DNA of 64,000 bases from an uncultured Oscillospiraceae bacterium (GTDB lineage: Bacteria; Bacillota; Clostridia; Oscillospirales; Oscillospiraceae). Below, in pieces: positions 42,413 to 52,002 of the stretch; position 1 is the first letter of the stretch, and the number at the start of each line of letters is the position of its first letter. The notes beneath the pieces were generated by a model. The model ran no database searches, was not told where the DNA came from, and saw only the letters and a list, made by a program, of their open reading frames with translations. The DNA is taken from the NCBI GenBank assembly GCA_900757655.1, contig CAAEOT010000029.1, positions 1-64,000 of the forward strand. Reading direction: 5' to 3'. A program made the translations under genes and the position numbers.

Positions 42413-43020
42413 ACCATCAGACAGGAAAACTGATTCTGATTTCCGGGCCGTCCGGCACCGGAAAGAGCACCGTCATCGCCCGGTTGATGCGCCTGCGGGA
42501 TGACGTGTGCTTTTCCGTCTCGGCAACGACGCGCGCCCCGCGCCCCGGCGAAGTGGACGGCAAGGACTATTTTTTCGTCACGCGCACGGCGTTTGATGCC
42601 ATGGTCGCGGCGGACGAGCTGCTGGAGCACGCCGAATATGTCGGCAACTGCTACGGCACGCCGAAGAGCTATGTGGAGCGGCGCTGCGCCGAGGGCATGC
42701 ATGTCCTGCTGGATATTGACGTGCAGGGCGTGCACCAGATCTCCGAGAACCGGCCGGACGCAATTCGCGTGTTCATGATGCCGCCGTCACTGGCGGAGCT
42801 GGAGCGCCGTCTGCGCGGCCGCCACACGGACGATGAGCAGAAGATCTGCGAGCGGCTGGCGCAGGCGCGCCGCGAGTGTGCGCTGGCGTATACATATGAT
42901 TACATCGTCATCAATGACGATCCCGACGTCGCGGCTAAGGAGCTCGACGCCATCATCACGGCAGAGTGCTGCCGCTATCCCAATCGGAAAAACTATTTTA
43001 CAGAGGTGCTTGAAAAATGA
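42409..43020 (+). CDS. gmk: guanylate kinase
   Basis: Phosphorylates GMP to GDP. The 203-residue product starts MNHQTGKLILISGPSGTGKST with the P-loop at residues 13-20, then SATTRAPRPGEVDGKDYFFV (GMP binding) and ALLDIDVQG-type Walker B (LLDIDVQGVHQI). The start overlaps the remA stop (ATGA); its own stop overlaps the rpoZ start (ATGA). Confidence 0.96.
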   Translation: MNHQTGKLILISGPSGTGKSTVIARLMRLRDDVCFSVSATTRAPRPGEVDGKDYFFVTRTAFDAMVAADELLEHAEYVGNCYGTPKSYVERRCAEGMHVLLDIDVQGVHQISENRPDAIRVFMMPPSLAELERRLRGRHTDDEQKICERLAQARRECALAYTYDYIVINDDPDVAAKELDAIITAECCRYPNRKNYFTEVLEK

Positions 43021-43214
43021 TGCTCTATCCTCCCATGAGTGAGCTGGCCGCCAAGGCCGGCAGCCGCTATCTGCTGGTGAACCTGGTCGCGCGCCGCGCG
43101 CGCAACATCGCCGCCGCCGCACAGGCCGCGGGCGAGCCGCTGGATACCAAACCGGTTTCCATGGCGATCGACGAGGTGTATGACGGCCGCCTTCAGGTCG
43201 TGCACAAGGAATAA
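43017..43214 (+). CDS. rpoZ: RNA polymerase omega subunit
   Basis: A 65-residue omega subunit that helps beta' fold and assemble. The pattern YPPMSELAAKAGSRYLLVNLVARRARNIA and DTKPVSMAIDEVYDGRLQVV matches clostridial omega. It is coupled to gmk by a 4-base overlap. In most Firmicutes coaBC lies between rpoZ and priA; here a terminator takes that place. Confidence 0.94.
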   Translation: MMLYPPMSELAAKAGSRYLLVNLVARRARNIAAAAQAAGEPLDTKPVSMAIDEVYDGRLQVVHKE

Positions 43215-43221
43215 GCGCTTT

Positions 43222-43249
43222 CAGGCGGGCAGTACCCGCCTGATTTTTT
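43222..43249 (+). terminator. intrinsic terminator after rpoZ
   Basis: caggcggg (43222-43229) pairs with cccgcctg (43235-43242) around a 5-base loop, followed by A and T6. priA starts 19 bases later, so some read-through is expected. Confidence 0.88.
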
Positions 43250-43267
43250 CGGAGAGGGGGTGCGCAG

Positions 43268-45727
43268 ATGCTGCAGATACAGATCCCGGTCGCAAAAGTC
43301 GCCGTTCTGGCTGCAACATTTGCGTTTGACCGTCCGTATACGTATAAGATTCCGCAGCCGCTGGCGGGTACGCTTCGCCCAGGCTGCCGCGTCATGGTGC
43401 CGTTTTCGCGTGGGAACCGCCCGTGCGAGGGCATGGTGCTTGCGCTGGGTGAGGCGGAGGATGATCCGAAGCTCAAGCCTATCACGCGCCAGCTCGACCC
43501 CGAGCCCATCCTTTCGCAGGAGTTGCTGCGCCTGGCCGTCTGGATGCATGACCGCTTTTTCTGCACAATCTATGATGCACTGCACGCGATCCTGCCCGCC
43601 GGCGTCTGGTACCGGGTCAGTACGGTCTACTGCACAGTGCCGGAGCTCGACACGGCCGCGGCGCTGACCCAGTGCGGAAAATCCAAGCAGCGCCGTCTGG
43701 CGCTGGAGACCGTGCTGGAGCACGGCGGCCGCTGCCCGCTGGACGCGCTGCAGGCGGTGTTTGGCGAAAAAGACCCGACGCCCGCCCTGCACTGGCTCGT
43801 GCAGCAGAAATTTCTGACCGTGGAAGGCACCGAAACGCGCGTCATGCGCGACAAGCAGCTGGAGTATGCAAGTCTTGCCGTCCCGCTGGAAGAGGCGCAG
43901 GAGGAGATCCGCCGCCGCAGGCGCGCGAAGCATCAGGTCGCCATTCTCGAACTGCTGTGCACGATCGGCCGCGCGTCGGCCAATGAAGTGTGCCAGTTTA
44001 CCGGTGCACCGAGAAGTACCATGAAAACACTCGTGCAGCAGGGCGTCGTGCGTATTGACACCGAGCCCTATTTTCGCCGCCCCGTACACTACACCGGGCA
44101 GCCGCAGCCAATCCCGGCGCTGACGCCGGCGCAGGAGCAGGTGTTTTCTGGCCTGAAGGCGCTGCTGTGCGCGCCGGACGCGCAGGCGGCGCTGCTCTTC
44201 GGCGTGACCGGCAGCGGCAAGACGCTCGTGTATCTGCACCTGATCGCGCAGGCGCTCGCAGCGGGGCAGGGCGCGATCCTGCTCGTGCCGGAGATCTCGC
44301 TGACGCCGCAGATGATCGAGGCATTTTCCGCCTATTTCGGCGACACGGTCGCCGTTTTGCACAGCGGTCTGCCGCTCTCGGAGCGCTATGACGAGTGGAA
44401 GCGCATCCGTGCGGGTCTCGCGCGCGTCGTCGTCGGCACACGCAGCGCAGTTTTTGCACCTGTGCAGGATCTGGGCCTGCTCATCATCGACGAGGAGCAG
44501 GAGGACACGTATAAGTCTGAGAGCACGCCGCGCTATCATGCGCGCGATGTGGCAAAGTTCCGCTGCACCCAGCACCGCGCGCTGCTGCTGCTCGGTTCGG
44601 CGACGCCGGACGTCGTCAGCTGTTATTATGCCGAGACCGGCCGCTATCATTACTTCACACTGCCGGACCGGTTCAATGCCCGCAAGCTGCCGGACGTTAT
44701 CATTGCCGACATGAAGCAGGAACTGCGCAATGGCAATGCCGGCTCCATCAGCTCCGTGCTCTACGGCGAGCTGGAGGAAAATCTGCGCCGCGGCGAGCAG
44801 AGCATTCTGTTTCTCAACCGGCGCGGTGCAAGCAAGATCGTCACCTGTGCCGAGTGCGGCGCGACCTATTCGTGCCCGAACTGCAGCGTCAGCCTGACGT
44901 ATCATCAGGGCAATCAGATGCTCATCTGCCACCACTGCGGCTACCGGCGGCGTGTCGATCCCCAGTGCCCGGTCTGCGGCGGGGAGCTGCGCTTTCTCGG
45001 CGACGGGACGGAGCGCATCGAGGCAGATTTGCACGCGCTGTTTCCCGGTGTAGAGACGCTGCGCATGGACGCCGATGCCATCGCCATGGCTGGCACGCAT
45101 GAGGCGCTGCTGCAGCGCTTTGCGCGCGAGCGCATCCCCATCATGATCGGCACGCAGATGATCACGAAGGGGCTGAATTTTGAAAACGTTACGCTCGTCG
45201 GTGTGCTCAACGCCGACCAGAGCCTGTATGTCGGTGATTACCGCGCCAGTGAGCGCACGTTTTCGCTCATTACGCAGGTCATCGGCCGCAGCGGGCGCGG
45301 CGATGTGCCCGGCCGGGCCGTTATCCAGACGTTTACGCCCGCAAACGAGACCATCCAGCAGGCGGCGCGGCAGGATTACGACGCGTTTTACCGCTCGGAG
45401 ATCCGGCTGCGAAAGCTCAACGGCACGCCGCCGTTCAGCGAGGTGCTGGCCGTCACGGTCTCCGGCGCGCAGGAGAATGCGGTCGTGCGCTGCTGCGCCT
45501 ATATCCGCGATTACTTTCGCCAGACGGTCGGCGAGCGCGCGGAGGTGCTCGGCCCGGCACCGCTGCCGGTTGTGCGCATGAACAACCGTTACCGCTACCG
45601 CGTCACGCTTTACTGCAATCAGAGCAAGGCGGTGCGCCGCGCGGCGGCGAACATCGTCATGTACTGCAACACAGAAAAATCATTCCGCGATGTCACCGTT
45701 TTTGCCGATGACAATCCGCTGGATTAG
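43268..45727 (+). CDS. priA: primosomal protein N' (replication restart helicase PriA)
   Basis: Superfamily 2 helicase that reloads the replisome at stalled forks. The 819-residue product has the N-terminal 3'-DNA-binding domain (FDRPYTYKIP), Walker A GVTGSGKT, the DEEQ box (IIDEEQEDTYKS), and two zinc-binding groups in CAECGATYSCPNC and CHHCGYRRRVDPQCPVC. Full length. The RBS is GGAGAGGGGG. It leads priA-def-fmt-rsmB-rlmN-prpC-prkC-rsgA. Confidence 0.97.
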   Translation: MLQIQIPVAKVAVLAATFAFDRPYTYKIPQPLAGTLRPGCRVMVPFSRGNRPCEGMVLALGEAEDDPKLKPITRQLDPEPILSQELLRLAVWMHDRFFCTIYDALHAILPAGVWYRVSTVYCTVPELDTAAALTQCGKSKQRRLALETVLEHGGRCPLDALQAVFGEKDPTPALHWLVQQKFLTVEGTETRVMRDKQLEYASLAVPLEEAQEEIRRRRRAKHQVAILELLCTIGRASANEVCQFTGAPRSTMKTLVQQGVVRIDTEPYFRRPVHYTGQPQPIPALTPAQEQVFSGLKALLCAPDAQAALLFGVTGSGKTLVYLHLIAQALAAGQGAILLVPEISLTPQMIEAFSAYFGDTVAVLHSGLPLSERYDEWKRIRAGLARVVVGTRSAVFAPVQDLGLLIIDEEQEDTYKSESTPRYHARDVAKFRCTQHRALLLLGSATPDVVSCYYAETGRYHYFTLPDRFNARKLPDVIIADMKQELRNGNAGSISSVLYGELEENLRRGEQSILFLNRRGASKIVTCAECGATYSCPNCSVSLTYHQGNQMLICHHCGYRRRVDPQCPVCGGELRFLGDGTERIEADLHALFPGVETLRMDADAIAMAGTHEALLQRFARERIPIMIGTQMITKGLNFENVTLVGVLNADQSLYVGDYRASERTFSLITQVIGRSGRGDVPGRAVIQTFTPANETIQQAARQDYDAFYRSEIRLRKLNGTPPFSEVLAVTVSGAQENAVVRCCAYIRDYFRQTVGERAEVLGPAPLPVVRMNNRYRYRVTLYCNQSKAVRRAAANIVMYCNTEKSFRDVTVFADDNPLD

Positions 45728-45741
45728 AGGAGAGATACACT

Positions 45742-46242
45742 ATGGCTACAAGAATGATTCTCAAAAACGGTGACCCCCAGCTGCGCAAGCACTGCCACGA
45801 GGTCACGGATTTCAATCCCCGGCTGCACATGCTGCTCGACGATATGCGTCAGACGCTGGCGGAGTCCAACGGTGTCGGCCTCGCCGCGCCGCAGGTCGGT
45901 GTGCTGCGCCGCGCTGTCATCGTGCTCGAGACGAATGTCCCGGACGATGAAGAGGAGTATATGATCGAGCTCATCAACCCCGTCATTGTGGAGACGGCCG
46001 GGGAGCAGACCGGTGCCGAGGGCTGCCTGAGTATCCCAAACGAGTTCGGTGTTGTCCAGCGCCCGGACTACGTGAAGGTCCGCGCGCAGGATCGTCACGG
46101 TGCGTGGTTTGAGGTAGAGGGCCGCGGCCTGACGGCGCGCGCTTTCTGCCACGAGATCGACCATCTCGACGGCATCCTGTTCATCGACAAGGCCATCCGG
46201 ATGCTCTCTCCTGAGGAGCTCGAGCAGCAGGCGAAAGGGTGA
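45742..46242 (+). CDS. def: peptide deformylase
   Basis: Removes the N-formyl group from new proteins. The 166-residue product has the three motifs GVGLAAPQ (residues 44-51), EGCLS (metal ligand Cys95) and HEIDH (His137, Glu138, His141). Paired with fmt, which adds the formyl group on initiator tRNA. It starts 14 bases after priA, with AGGAGAG as RBS. Confidence 0.97.
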   Translation: MATRMILKNGDPQLRKHCHEVTDFNPRLHMLLDDMRQTLAESNGVGLAAPQVGVLRRAVIVLETNVPDDEEEYMIELINPVIVETAGEQTGAEGCLSIPNEFGVVQRPDYVKVRAQDRHGAWFEVEGRGLTARAFCHEIDHLDGILFIDKAIRMLSPEELEQQAKG

Positions 46243-46247
46243 GGCGT

Positions 46248-47171
46248 ATGCGCATCGTTTTCATGGGCACGCCGGATTTTGCGGCCGTGTCCCTGCAGCG
46301 CCTGCTCGATGAACACTTTGATGTGGTTGGTGTGTTCACACAGCCGGACAAGCCGAAAAACCGCGGCATGAAGCTCCAACCGAGCCCGGTCAAGGAGATC
46401 GCACTTACGGCGGGGCTCCCTGTGTTTCAGCCGGCAAAGATGCGCGACGGCACGGCGCTGGCAGATCTCCAAAGCCTGCAGCCGGATATTCTCGTCGTTG
46501 TGGCCTATGGCCGCATTCTGCCGGATGATCTGCTCGCAGCGGCGCCCTATGGGGCGATCAATGTCCATGGCTCGCTGCTGCCGAAGTATCGCGGCGCCGC
46601 GCCCATCCAGTGGGCGGTGCTCAACGGCGATGCCATGACCGGCGTTTCGACCATGTACCTTGATCGCGAAATGGACACCGGAGACGTGATCTATACCACG
46701 CAGACGCCGGTCGGCGAGTTCGAGACGGCAGGAGAACTCTTTGACCGTCTGGCCGTCATGGGCGCGGACCTGCTTGTGCGCACGCTGCGTGACATCGCCG
46801 CAGGCACCGCACCGCGCACGCCGCAGGATCATCGTCAGGCGACGTATACCCGTCCGCTCACGCGCGATGATTCGCCCATCGACTGGAACCAGAGCCCGCG
46901 TGTGATCATCAAGCACATCTGCGGTCTGGAGCCGTGGCCCGTCGCAACGGCGGAGCTCGGCGGGCAGACGTTCAAGATCCATGCGGCGGATTACTCCGAG
47001 CGCACGACGCGCAAAGCGCCCGGCACCATCGTGGCCGCCGGGAAAGACGGCGTTACGGTTGCCTGCGCCGACGGGCAGACGGTGCGCATCACGCAGCTGC
47101 AGGCACCGGGGAAGAAGCGCATGTCGGCAGCTGACTACCTGCTCGGGCACACGCTGCCCGTTGAGGATTGA
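46248..47171 (+). CDS. fmt: methionyl-tRNA formyltransferase
   Basis: Formylates initiator Met-tRNA using 10-formyl-THF. The 307-residue product starts MRIVFMGTPDFAA and has VVVAYGRILP, the active-site NVHGSLLPKYRGAAPIQWA and the Asp in MDTGDVI, plus a C-terminal OB-fold tRNA-binding domain. ATG 46248 is chosen; a GTG 9 bases earlier overlaps the def stop. It follows def directly. Confidence 0.97.
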   Translation: MRIVFMGTPDFAAVSLQRLLDEHFDVVGVFTQPDKPKNRGMKLQPSPVKEIALTAGLPVFQPAKMRDGTALADLQSLQPDILVVVAYGRILPDDLLAAAPYGAINVHGSLLPKYRGAAPIQWAVLNGDAMTGVSTMYLDREMDTGDVIYTTQTPVGEFETAGELFDRLAVMGADLLVRTLRDIAAGTAPRTPQDHRQATYTRPLTRDDSPIDWNQSPRVIIKHICGLEPWPVATAELGGQTFKIHAADYSERTTRKAPGTIVAAGKDGVTVACADGQTVRITQLQAPGKKRMSAADYLLGHTLPVED

Positions 47172-47173
47172 CC

Positions 47174-48502
47174 ATGGCCATGACTGCCCGGGAAGCTGCC
47201 TGGACCGCGCTGCAGCGCTGGCGCAAAAACGGCGCGTGGTCGGACGCTGCGCTCAACGCCGTCCTGCAGAGCGCGCAGCTGGAGCCGCGCGACGCCGCAC
47301 TCGCAGCGCGCATTTGCTATGGCACGCTGCAGAATCTGACCCTGCTGGATCATTATCTTTCTGTCTACTGCACGACACCGCTGCAAAAGCTCGAGCCGAA
47401 GGTGCTCGACCTGCTGCGGTTGTCGGCTTATCAGATCGTGCTGCTGGATAAAGTTCCGCCGCGTGCCGCCGTGAATGAGGCGGTCGCGCTCTGCCGGAAA
47501 GGCGGCTGTGCGCGCGCGTCGGGTCTGGTCAATGCGGTGCTGCGCCGCGTGGCAGAGCATCGGGATGCGCTGCCGGAGATCCCGGGCGCGGGCACGGCGG
47601 ACTATCTTGCTGTGCGCTACAGCCACCCGCGGTGGCTGGCGCAGCTGTATATCGACGCGCATGGCTATGCATTTGCCGAGCGGGCGCTAGCGGCGAACAA
47701 TGCCGATGCACCGGCCTGCCTGCAGGTAAACACGATGAAAACGACGGCGTATGCCCTTGCTGCGTCCCTGCATGCGGACGGCATTGAGACGGAGCCGCAC
47801 CCGTGGCTTCCGGACGCACTGCTGTGCCGCGGCGGCAATCTGGCGGCCGCGCGCGCCTTTGCCGACGGCTGGTTTTATGTGCAGGACGCGGCCGCACACT
47901 GTGCGGCGCTCGTCTCCGGCGCACAGCCGGGTATGCTCGTGCTCGATGCCTGCGCCGCCCCAGGCGGCAAAAGTTTCGCTGCTGCCATGCAGATGCGCGA
48001 TCAGGGATGTATGATTTCCTGCGATATTCACGAAAATAAATGGAAGCGTATCCGTTCCGGTGCCGAGCGGCTGGGCCTGACGTGCATTTCAACGCGCACG
48101 ATGGATGCCCGCCGCCCGGACGCGGATCTGACCGGCGCGATGGACGTAGTGCTGGCCGATGTGCCGTGCTCCGGCCTCGGCGTCATCCGCAAGAAGCCGG
48201 AGATCCGTTTCAAGGATCCGGCAGAGCTCGAGCGCCTGCCGACCATCCAGCGGGACATTCTCGCCGGTCTTGCGTCGTGCGTGAAGCCCGGCGGCGTGCT
48301 GGTATATTCCACGTGCACGGTGCTCGCGCGGGAGAACGAGGACGTGGCGCATGATTTTCTGCGTTCGCACCCGGAGTTTTCACCGGAGGCGTTTTCGCTG
48401 CCGCTCCCGGGCGCGGACGCACCCGACGGTATGTTCACCTTCTGGCCGCAGGAACACGGCACGGACGGATTTTTTGTTTGTAAGCTGAGGAGACACGAAT
48501 GA
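47174..48502 (+). CDS. rsmB: 16S rRNA (cytosine-967-C5)-methyltransferase RsmB
   Basis: SAM-dependent m5C rRNA methyltransferase. The 442-residue product has an N-terminal NusB-like RNA-binding domain (about residues 1-135) and a C-terminal Rossmann domain with DACAAPGGKSFAAA (SAM), DVPCSGLGVIRKKPEIR and YSTCTV (the two catalytic cysteines). ATG 47174 follows GAGG at 7 bases. It overlaps rlmN by 4 bases. Confidence 0.96.
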   Translation: MAMTAREAAWTALQRWRKNGAWSDAALNAVLQSAQLEPRDAALAARICYGTLQNLTLLDHYLSVYCTTPLQKLEPKVLDLLRLSAYQIVLLDKVPPRAAVNEAVALCRKGGCARASGLVNAVLRRVAEHRDALPEIPGAGTADYLAVRYSHPRWLAQLYIDAHGYAFAERALAANNADAPACLQVNTMKTTAYALAASLHADGIETEPHPWLPDALLCRGGNLAAARAFADGWFYVQDAAAHCAALVSGAQPGMLVLDACAAPGGKSFAAAMQMRDQGCMISCDIHENKWKRIRSGAERLGLTCISTRTMDARRPDADLTGAMDVVLADVPCSGLGVIRKKPEIRFKDPAELERLPTIQRDILAGLASCVKPGGVLVYSTCTVLARENEDVAHDFLRSHPEFSPEAFSLPLPGADAPDGMFTFWPQEHGTDGFFVCKLRRHE

Positions 48503-49530
48503 GAGACATCAAAGCCATGCTCCCCGAGGAGATCGCGGCGGCCCTCGCCGAAATGGGGCAGCCGAAATACCGCGCCAAGCAGATTTTCCAGTGGCTCGCG
48601 CGCGGCGTGACGTCGTTTGACGAGATGACGAACCTGTCCAAGGACCTGCGTGCGGCGCTCTCCGAGCAGTTTTATATCTCGAAGCTTGAGATGCTGCGTA
48701 AGCAGGTGTCCGCCCTTGACGGGACGATCAAATACCTCTGGCAGCTCGGCGACGGCAACGCCGTCGAGACCGTCGTCATGCACTATAAGTACGGCAACAC
48801 GGTCTGCATCTCCTCGCAGGTCGGCTGCCGGCAGGGGTGCGCGTTCTGCGCGTCCACGATCGGCGGTCTGATCCGCAATCTTGAGCCGTCGGAAATGCTC
48901 GACGAGGTGCTCTATTCCGAGCGGGAGTCCGGCAGCAAAATTTCCAATATCGTCCTCATGGGCATCGGCGAGCCGCTCGATAACTTTGACAATGTCATGC
49001 GCTTTCTCGAGCTGGTCAACCACCCGGACGGGGAGAACATCGGCATGCGGCACATTTCGCTGTCCACGTGCGGCCTCATCGAGCGCTTTGACGATCTGGC
49101 GGCGCGCGACCTGCAGCTGACGCTGTCGGTCTCCCTGCACGCGCCGGACGATGCTACCCGCTCGAAGATCATGCCCGCCAACCACGGCCGCGGCGTGGCG
49201 GCACTCATCGATGCCTGCGCCCGGTATTATGAAACGACCGGCCGGCGCATTTCCTTTGAATACGCCATGATCGACGGTGTGAATGACACGCCGGAGCACG
49301 CAAAGCTTCTGGCAAAGCACGCGCGGCGCGTCTGCGCGCACGTCAACCTCATCCCGCTCAACCACGTGGAAGAGCGCGCGTTCCGGCCGTCTACGCCGGA
49401 GCATCTCAAGGCATTTATCCGCATTCTGGAGCAGGCGGGCGTCAATGTCACCGTGCGCCGCAAGCTCGGCAGCGATGTGGATGCCTCGTGCGGCCAGCTG
49501 CGTAAAAAGGTCGCCGATCATCGAGCCTGA
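48499..49530 (+). CDS. rlmN: 23S rRNA (adenine-2503-C2)-methyltransferase RlmN
   Basis: Radical SAM enzyme that methylates A2503 of 23S rRNA and some tRNAs. The 343-residue product has CRQGCAFC with Cys110, Cys114 and Cys117, the GxGEP-like MGIGEPL and a C-terminal conserved Cys (DASCGQL) needed for the methyl transfer. It overlaps rsmB (ATGA) and precedes prpC by 13 bases. Confidence 0.97.
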   Translation: MRDIKAMLPEEIAAALAEMGQPKYRAKQIFQWLARGVTSFDEMTNLSKDLRAALSEQFYISKLEMLRKQVSALDGTIKYLWQLGDGNAVETVVMHYKYGNTVCISSQVGCRQGCAFCASTIGGLIRNLEPSEMLDEVLYSERESGSKISNIVLMGIGEPLDNFDNVMRFLELVNHPDGENIGMRHISLSTCGLIERFDDLAARDLQLTLSVSLHAPDDATRSKIMPANHGRGVAALIDACARYYETTGRRISFEYAMIDGVNDTPEHAKLLAKHARRVCAHVNLIPLNHVEERAFRPSTPEHLKAFIRILEQAGVNVTVRRKLGSDVDASCGQLRKKVADHRA

Positions 49531-49543
49531 AGGGGGAGAGCCC

Positions 49544-50269
49544 ATGCATTGCTTTGCACAGTCGGACAGAGGGTCCGTCCGCAAGGAGAATCAGGATCGC
49601 GCCGCCTGCGCACACATCCGGCGCAGGGGCTGCACCATTGCCGTCGTCTGCGACGGGATGGGCGGTGCCGCCGGGGGAAAGCTCGCGAGCGATCTGGCTG
49701 CGTCCATGTTTCTGGCGGATTTTCGCCGCGAAATGCAAGCGGGCATCGCGGTCGAGCCTGCCATGCGCCATGCCTGCGATGCGGCTAACCGCGCCGTCTA
49801 TGACCGCGCATGCGCAGACCCGGATCTGCACGGCATGGGCACGACGATCGTTGCCGCCTGTGTGCGGCACGGCCGGCTGACGGTGCTGCATGTCGGTGAC
49901 AGCCGCGCGTATCTGGCCTGCCTGCGCCGGATGCAGCAGCTGACGACGGATCACTCGCTCGTGCAGGAGCTCGTCGCGAGCGGTCAGGTGCTGCCGGAGC
50001 AGGCACACCGTCACCCGCGGCGGAACGTGATCACGCGCGCCGTCGGTGTCGGCCCGAAGGTGGAGCCGGACTGCCGCACGCTGCCGTTTCCGCTGGGGGC
50101 ACGACTGCTGCTGTGTACGGACGGGCTGTCCAACACGCTCACGGAGGGCCAGATGCACGATTTTTGCCGCAGCTCGCGGGATGCAAAGCAGATCTGCGGC
50201 CGCCTGATCGCGGCGGCGCTGGCACGTGGTGCGCGCGACAATGTGACCGCACTCGTTCTTTTCCGCTGA
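49544..50269 (+). CDS. prpC: PP2C-type Ser/Thr protein phosphatase PrpC
   Basis: Mn-dependent phosphatase that counters PrkC. The 241-residue product has the PP2C motifs RGSVRKENQDR, VVCDGMGGAAGG, GTTIVAA, HVGDSRAYL, ITRAVG and the distal DN (GARDNVTALV) metal ligands. GGGGGAG precedes the ATG. Adjacent to prkC, as in nearly all Firmicutes. Confidence 0.96.
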   Translation: MHCFAQSDRGSVRKENQDRAACAHIRRRGCTIAVVCDGMGGAAGGKLASDLAASMFLADFRREMQAGIAVEPAMRHACDAANRAVYDRACADPDLHGMGTTIVAACVRHGRLTVLHVGDSRAYLACLRRMQQLTTDHSLVQELVASGQVLPEQAHRHPRRNVITRAVGVGPKVEPDCRTLPFPLGARLLLCTDGLSNTLTEGQMHDFCRSSRDAKQICGRLIAAALARGARDNVTALVLFR

Positions 50270-50289
50270 AGCGCAACAGGGGGATCACT

Positions 50290-51978
50290 ATGGAACAATC
50301 AATGAATCGCTATATCGGTCAGATGCTCGACGACCGCTACGAGATCCTGGAGATCATCGGCAGCGGCGGCATGTCGGTCGTTTACAAGGCCATGTGCCAC
50401 AAGCTGCACCGCTATGTCGCCGTCAAGATCCTGCGCGATGAAATGGCGGCGGACGCTGAGCTGAAAAATCGCTTTCAGGCGGAGGCGCACGCTGTCGCCA
50501 TGCTCTCGCAGCCGAATATCGTCTCGGTCTACGATGTCGGCCACACCGGCGAGACGGAATATATCGTCATGGAGCTCATCGAGGGTGAGACGCTCAAGCA
50601 GCGCATGGCGGAGCATGGTGTATTCAGCGCCACGGAGGCGCTGCATTACGCCACGCAGATCTGCAAGGCGCTGCAGCACGCGCACGCCCACGGCATCGTC
50701 CACCGGGACATCAAACCGCAGAACATCATGATCACGAACGACGACATGGTCAAGGTCGCTGATTTCGGCATCGCCGCGCTCGAGAATATCCATGAAGAGC
50801 GCAGCGGTCAGGCCATCGGCTCCGTGCACTATATTGCACCCGAGCAGGCCAAGGGCCTCAACGCCGACGCGCGCAGTGATCTGTATTCTCTCGGCGTCGT
50901 GCTCTATGAGATGCTCACAGGCCACCTGCCGTATGACGCGGACACCCCGGAGGAGATTGCGCTCATGCACATTGCCGGCAGCGCCAAGCCGCCACGGGAG
51001 TGGAACAGCGACATTCCCGAGGAGCTCGAGCGTATCACGCTCAAGGCCATGGAGCCGGACCTGCGCAAGCGCTATCAGTCGGCGGGGGAAATGCTCAAAG
51101 CGCTCAGCACCTGCAAGAAGCACCTCAACCAGCAGCGCCCGCTTTCCGAACGGCGCCGCGAGAGCGCGGAGAAAAAGGACTCCTTTTTCGGTGTCGGTCA
51201 GGACCTGACGGAGGAGGCATACCAGCGCCGGCGCAAGCGGGCCAAGCGCGTGAGCTATTTCACGGGTATCTTTTCGGTCGGCGTCTTTGCCATTTTGCTG
51301 TTCGTGTTCCTGTGGAATTTCTGGCTCGAGGATCTGTTCCGCACGGCCGAGCGCGTGGATGTGCCGGACTTTACCGGCAAGTCCTACGAGGCGGTCGTCA
51401 ACGATAAGCAGTATGCCGACTATCATTTTACGGTCGTGTACACGGTCGATCCAGATGTGCCGGACGGCGTGATTATTGAGCAGGACCCGGTGGCGGGCAA
51501 GAGCCGCATGCGCGTCTCGGACGGCATCAATGTGCAGCTCACCGTCAGTACCGGCGTCGTCATGACCGATGTGCCGTATGTCATCAATGAAGACTACGAG
51601 GAGGCGACGGCCGCGCTCGAAAAGTCCGGCTTTACGGTCACGACGGAGTTTCAGGCCTCGAAGAACGTGACGGCGAAGTATGTCATCAGCTGCGAGCCCG
51701 CGCCCGGTGAAAAGGCGGCCGCCGGTTCCAGCGTGAAGCTGATTGTCAGCGGCGGCCCCGAGCTGCGCCCGGTCACGGTGCCTGATCTGTCGGAATTGAC
51801 GGAGTCGGCCGCCATCGCGCGCATCGAGAGCAGCGGCCTGTGCTACGGCGGCACGTATAAAGAGGCCAACGATGCCAAGCAGGGCACGGTCTTCAAGCAG
51901 AGCGCACCGGCCAACACGCAGCTCACGGAGTACAGCAAGGTCTATATCTGGGTCTCCGACGGGCCGGCAAAACCGTAA
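50290..51978 (+). CDS. prkC: PASTA-domain Ser/Thr protein kinase PrkC
   Basis: Membrane kinase that senses muropeptides and signals to wall synthesis and, in Bacillus, spore germination. The 562-residue product has a cytoplasmic kinase domain (IGSGGMSVVYKA, VAVKIL, HRDIKPQN at residues 138-145, DFGIAA, APEQ), a juxtamembrane region, one TM helix (about 327-346) and three extracellular PASTA repeats. Length and layout are standard. GGGGG-type RBS; coupled with prpC upstream. Confidence 0.96.
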   Translation: MEQSMNRYIGQMLDDRYEILEIIGSGGMSVVYKAMCHKLHRYVAVKILRDEMAADAELKNRFQAEAHAVAMLSQPNIVSVYDVGHTGETEYIVMELIEGETLKQRMAEHGVFSATEALHYATQICKALQHAHAHGIVHRDIKPQNIMITNDDMVKVADFGIAALENIHEERSGQAIGSVHYIAPEQAKGLNADARSDLYSLGVVLYEMLTGHLPYDADTPEEIALMHIAGSAKPPREWNSDIPEELERITLKAMEPDLRKRYQSAGEMLKALSTCKKHLNQQRPLSERRRESAEKKDSFFGVGQDLTEEAYQRRRKRAKRVSYFTGIFSVGVFAILLFVFLWNFWLEDLFRTAERVDVPDFTGKSYEAVVNDKQYADYHFTVVYTVDPDVPDGVIIEQDPVAGKSRMRVSDGINVQLTVSTGVVMTDVPYVINEDYEEATAALEKSGFTVTTEFQASKNVTAKYVISCEPAPGEKAAAGSSVKLIVSGGPELRPVTVPDLSELTESAAIARIESSGLCYGGTYKEANDAKQGTVFKQSAPANTQLTEYSKVYIWVSDGPAKP

Positions 51979-52002
51979 AGAGATAAAGGAGCAACAACGC
52001 TT

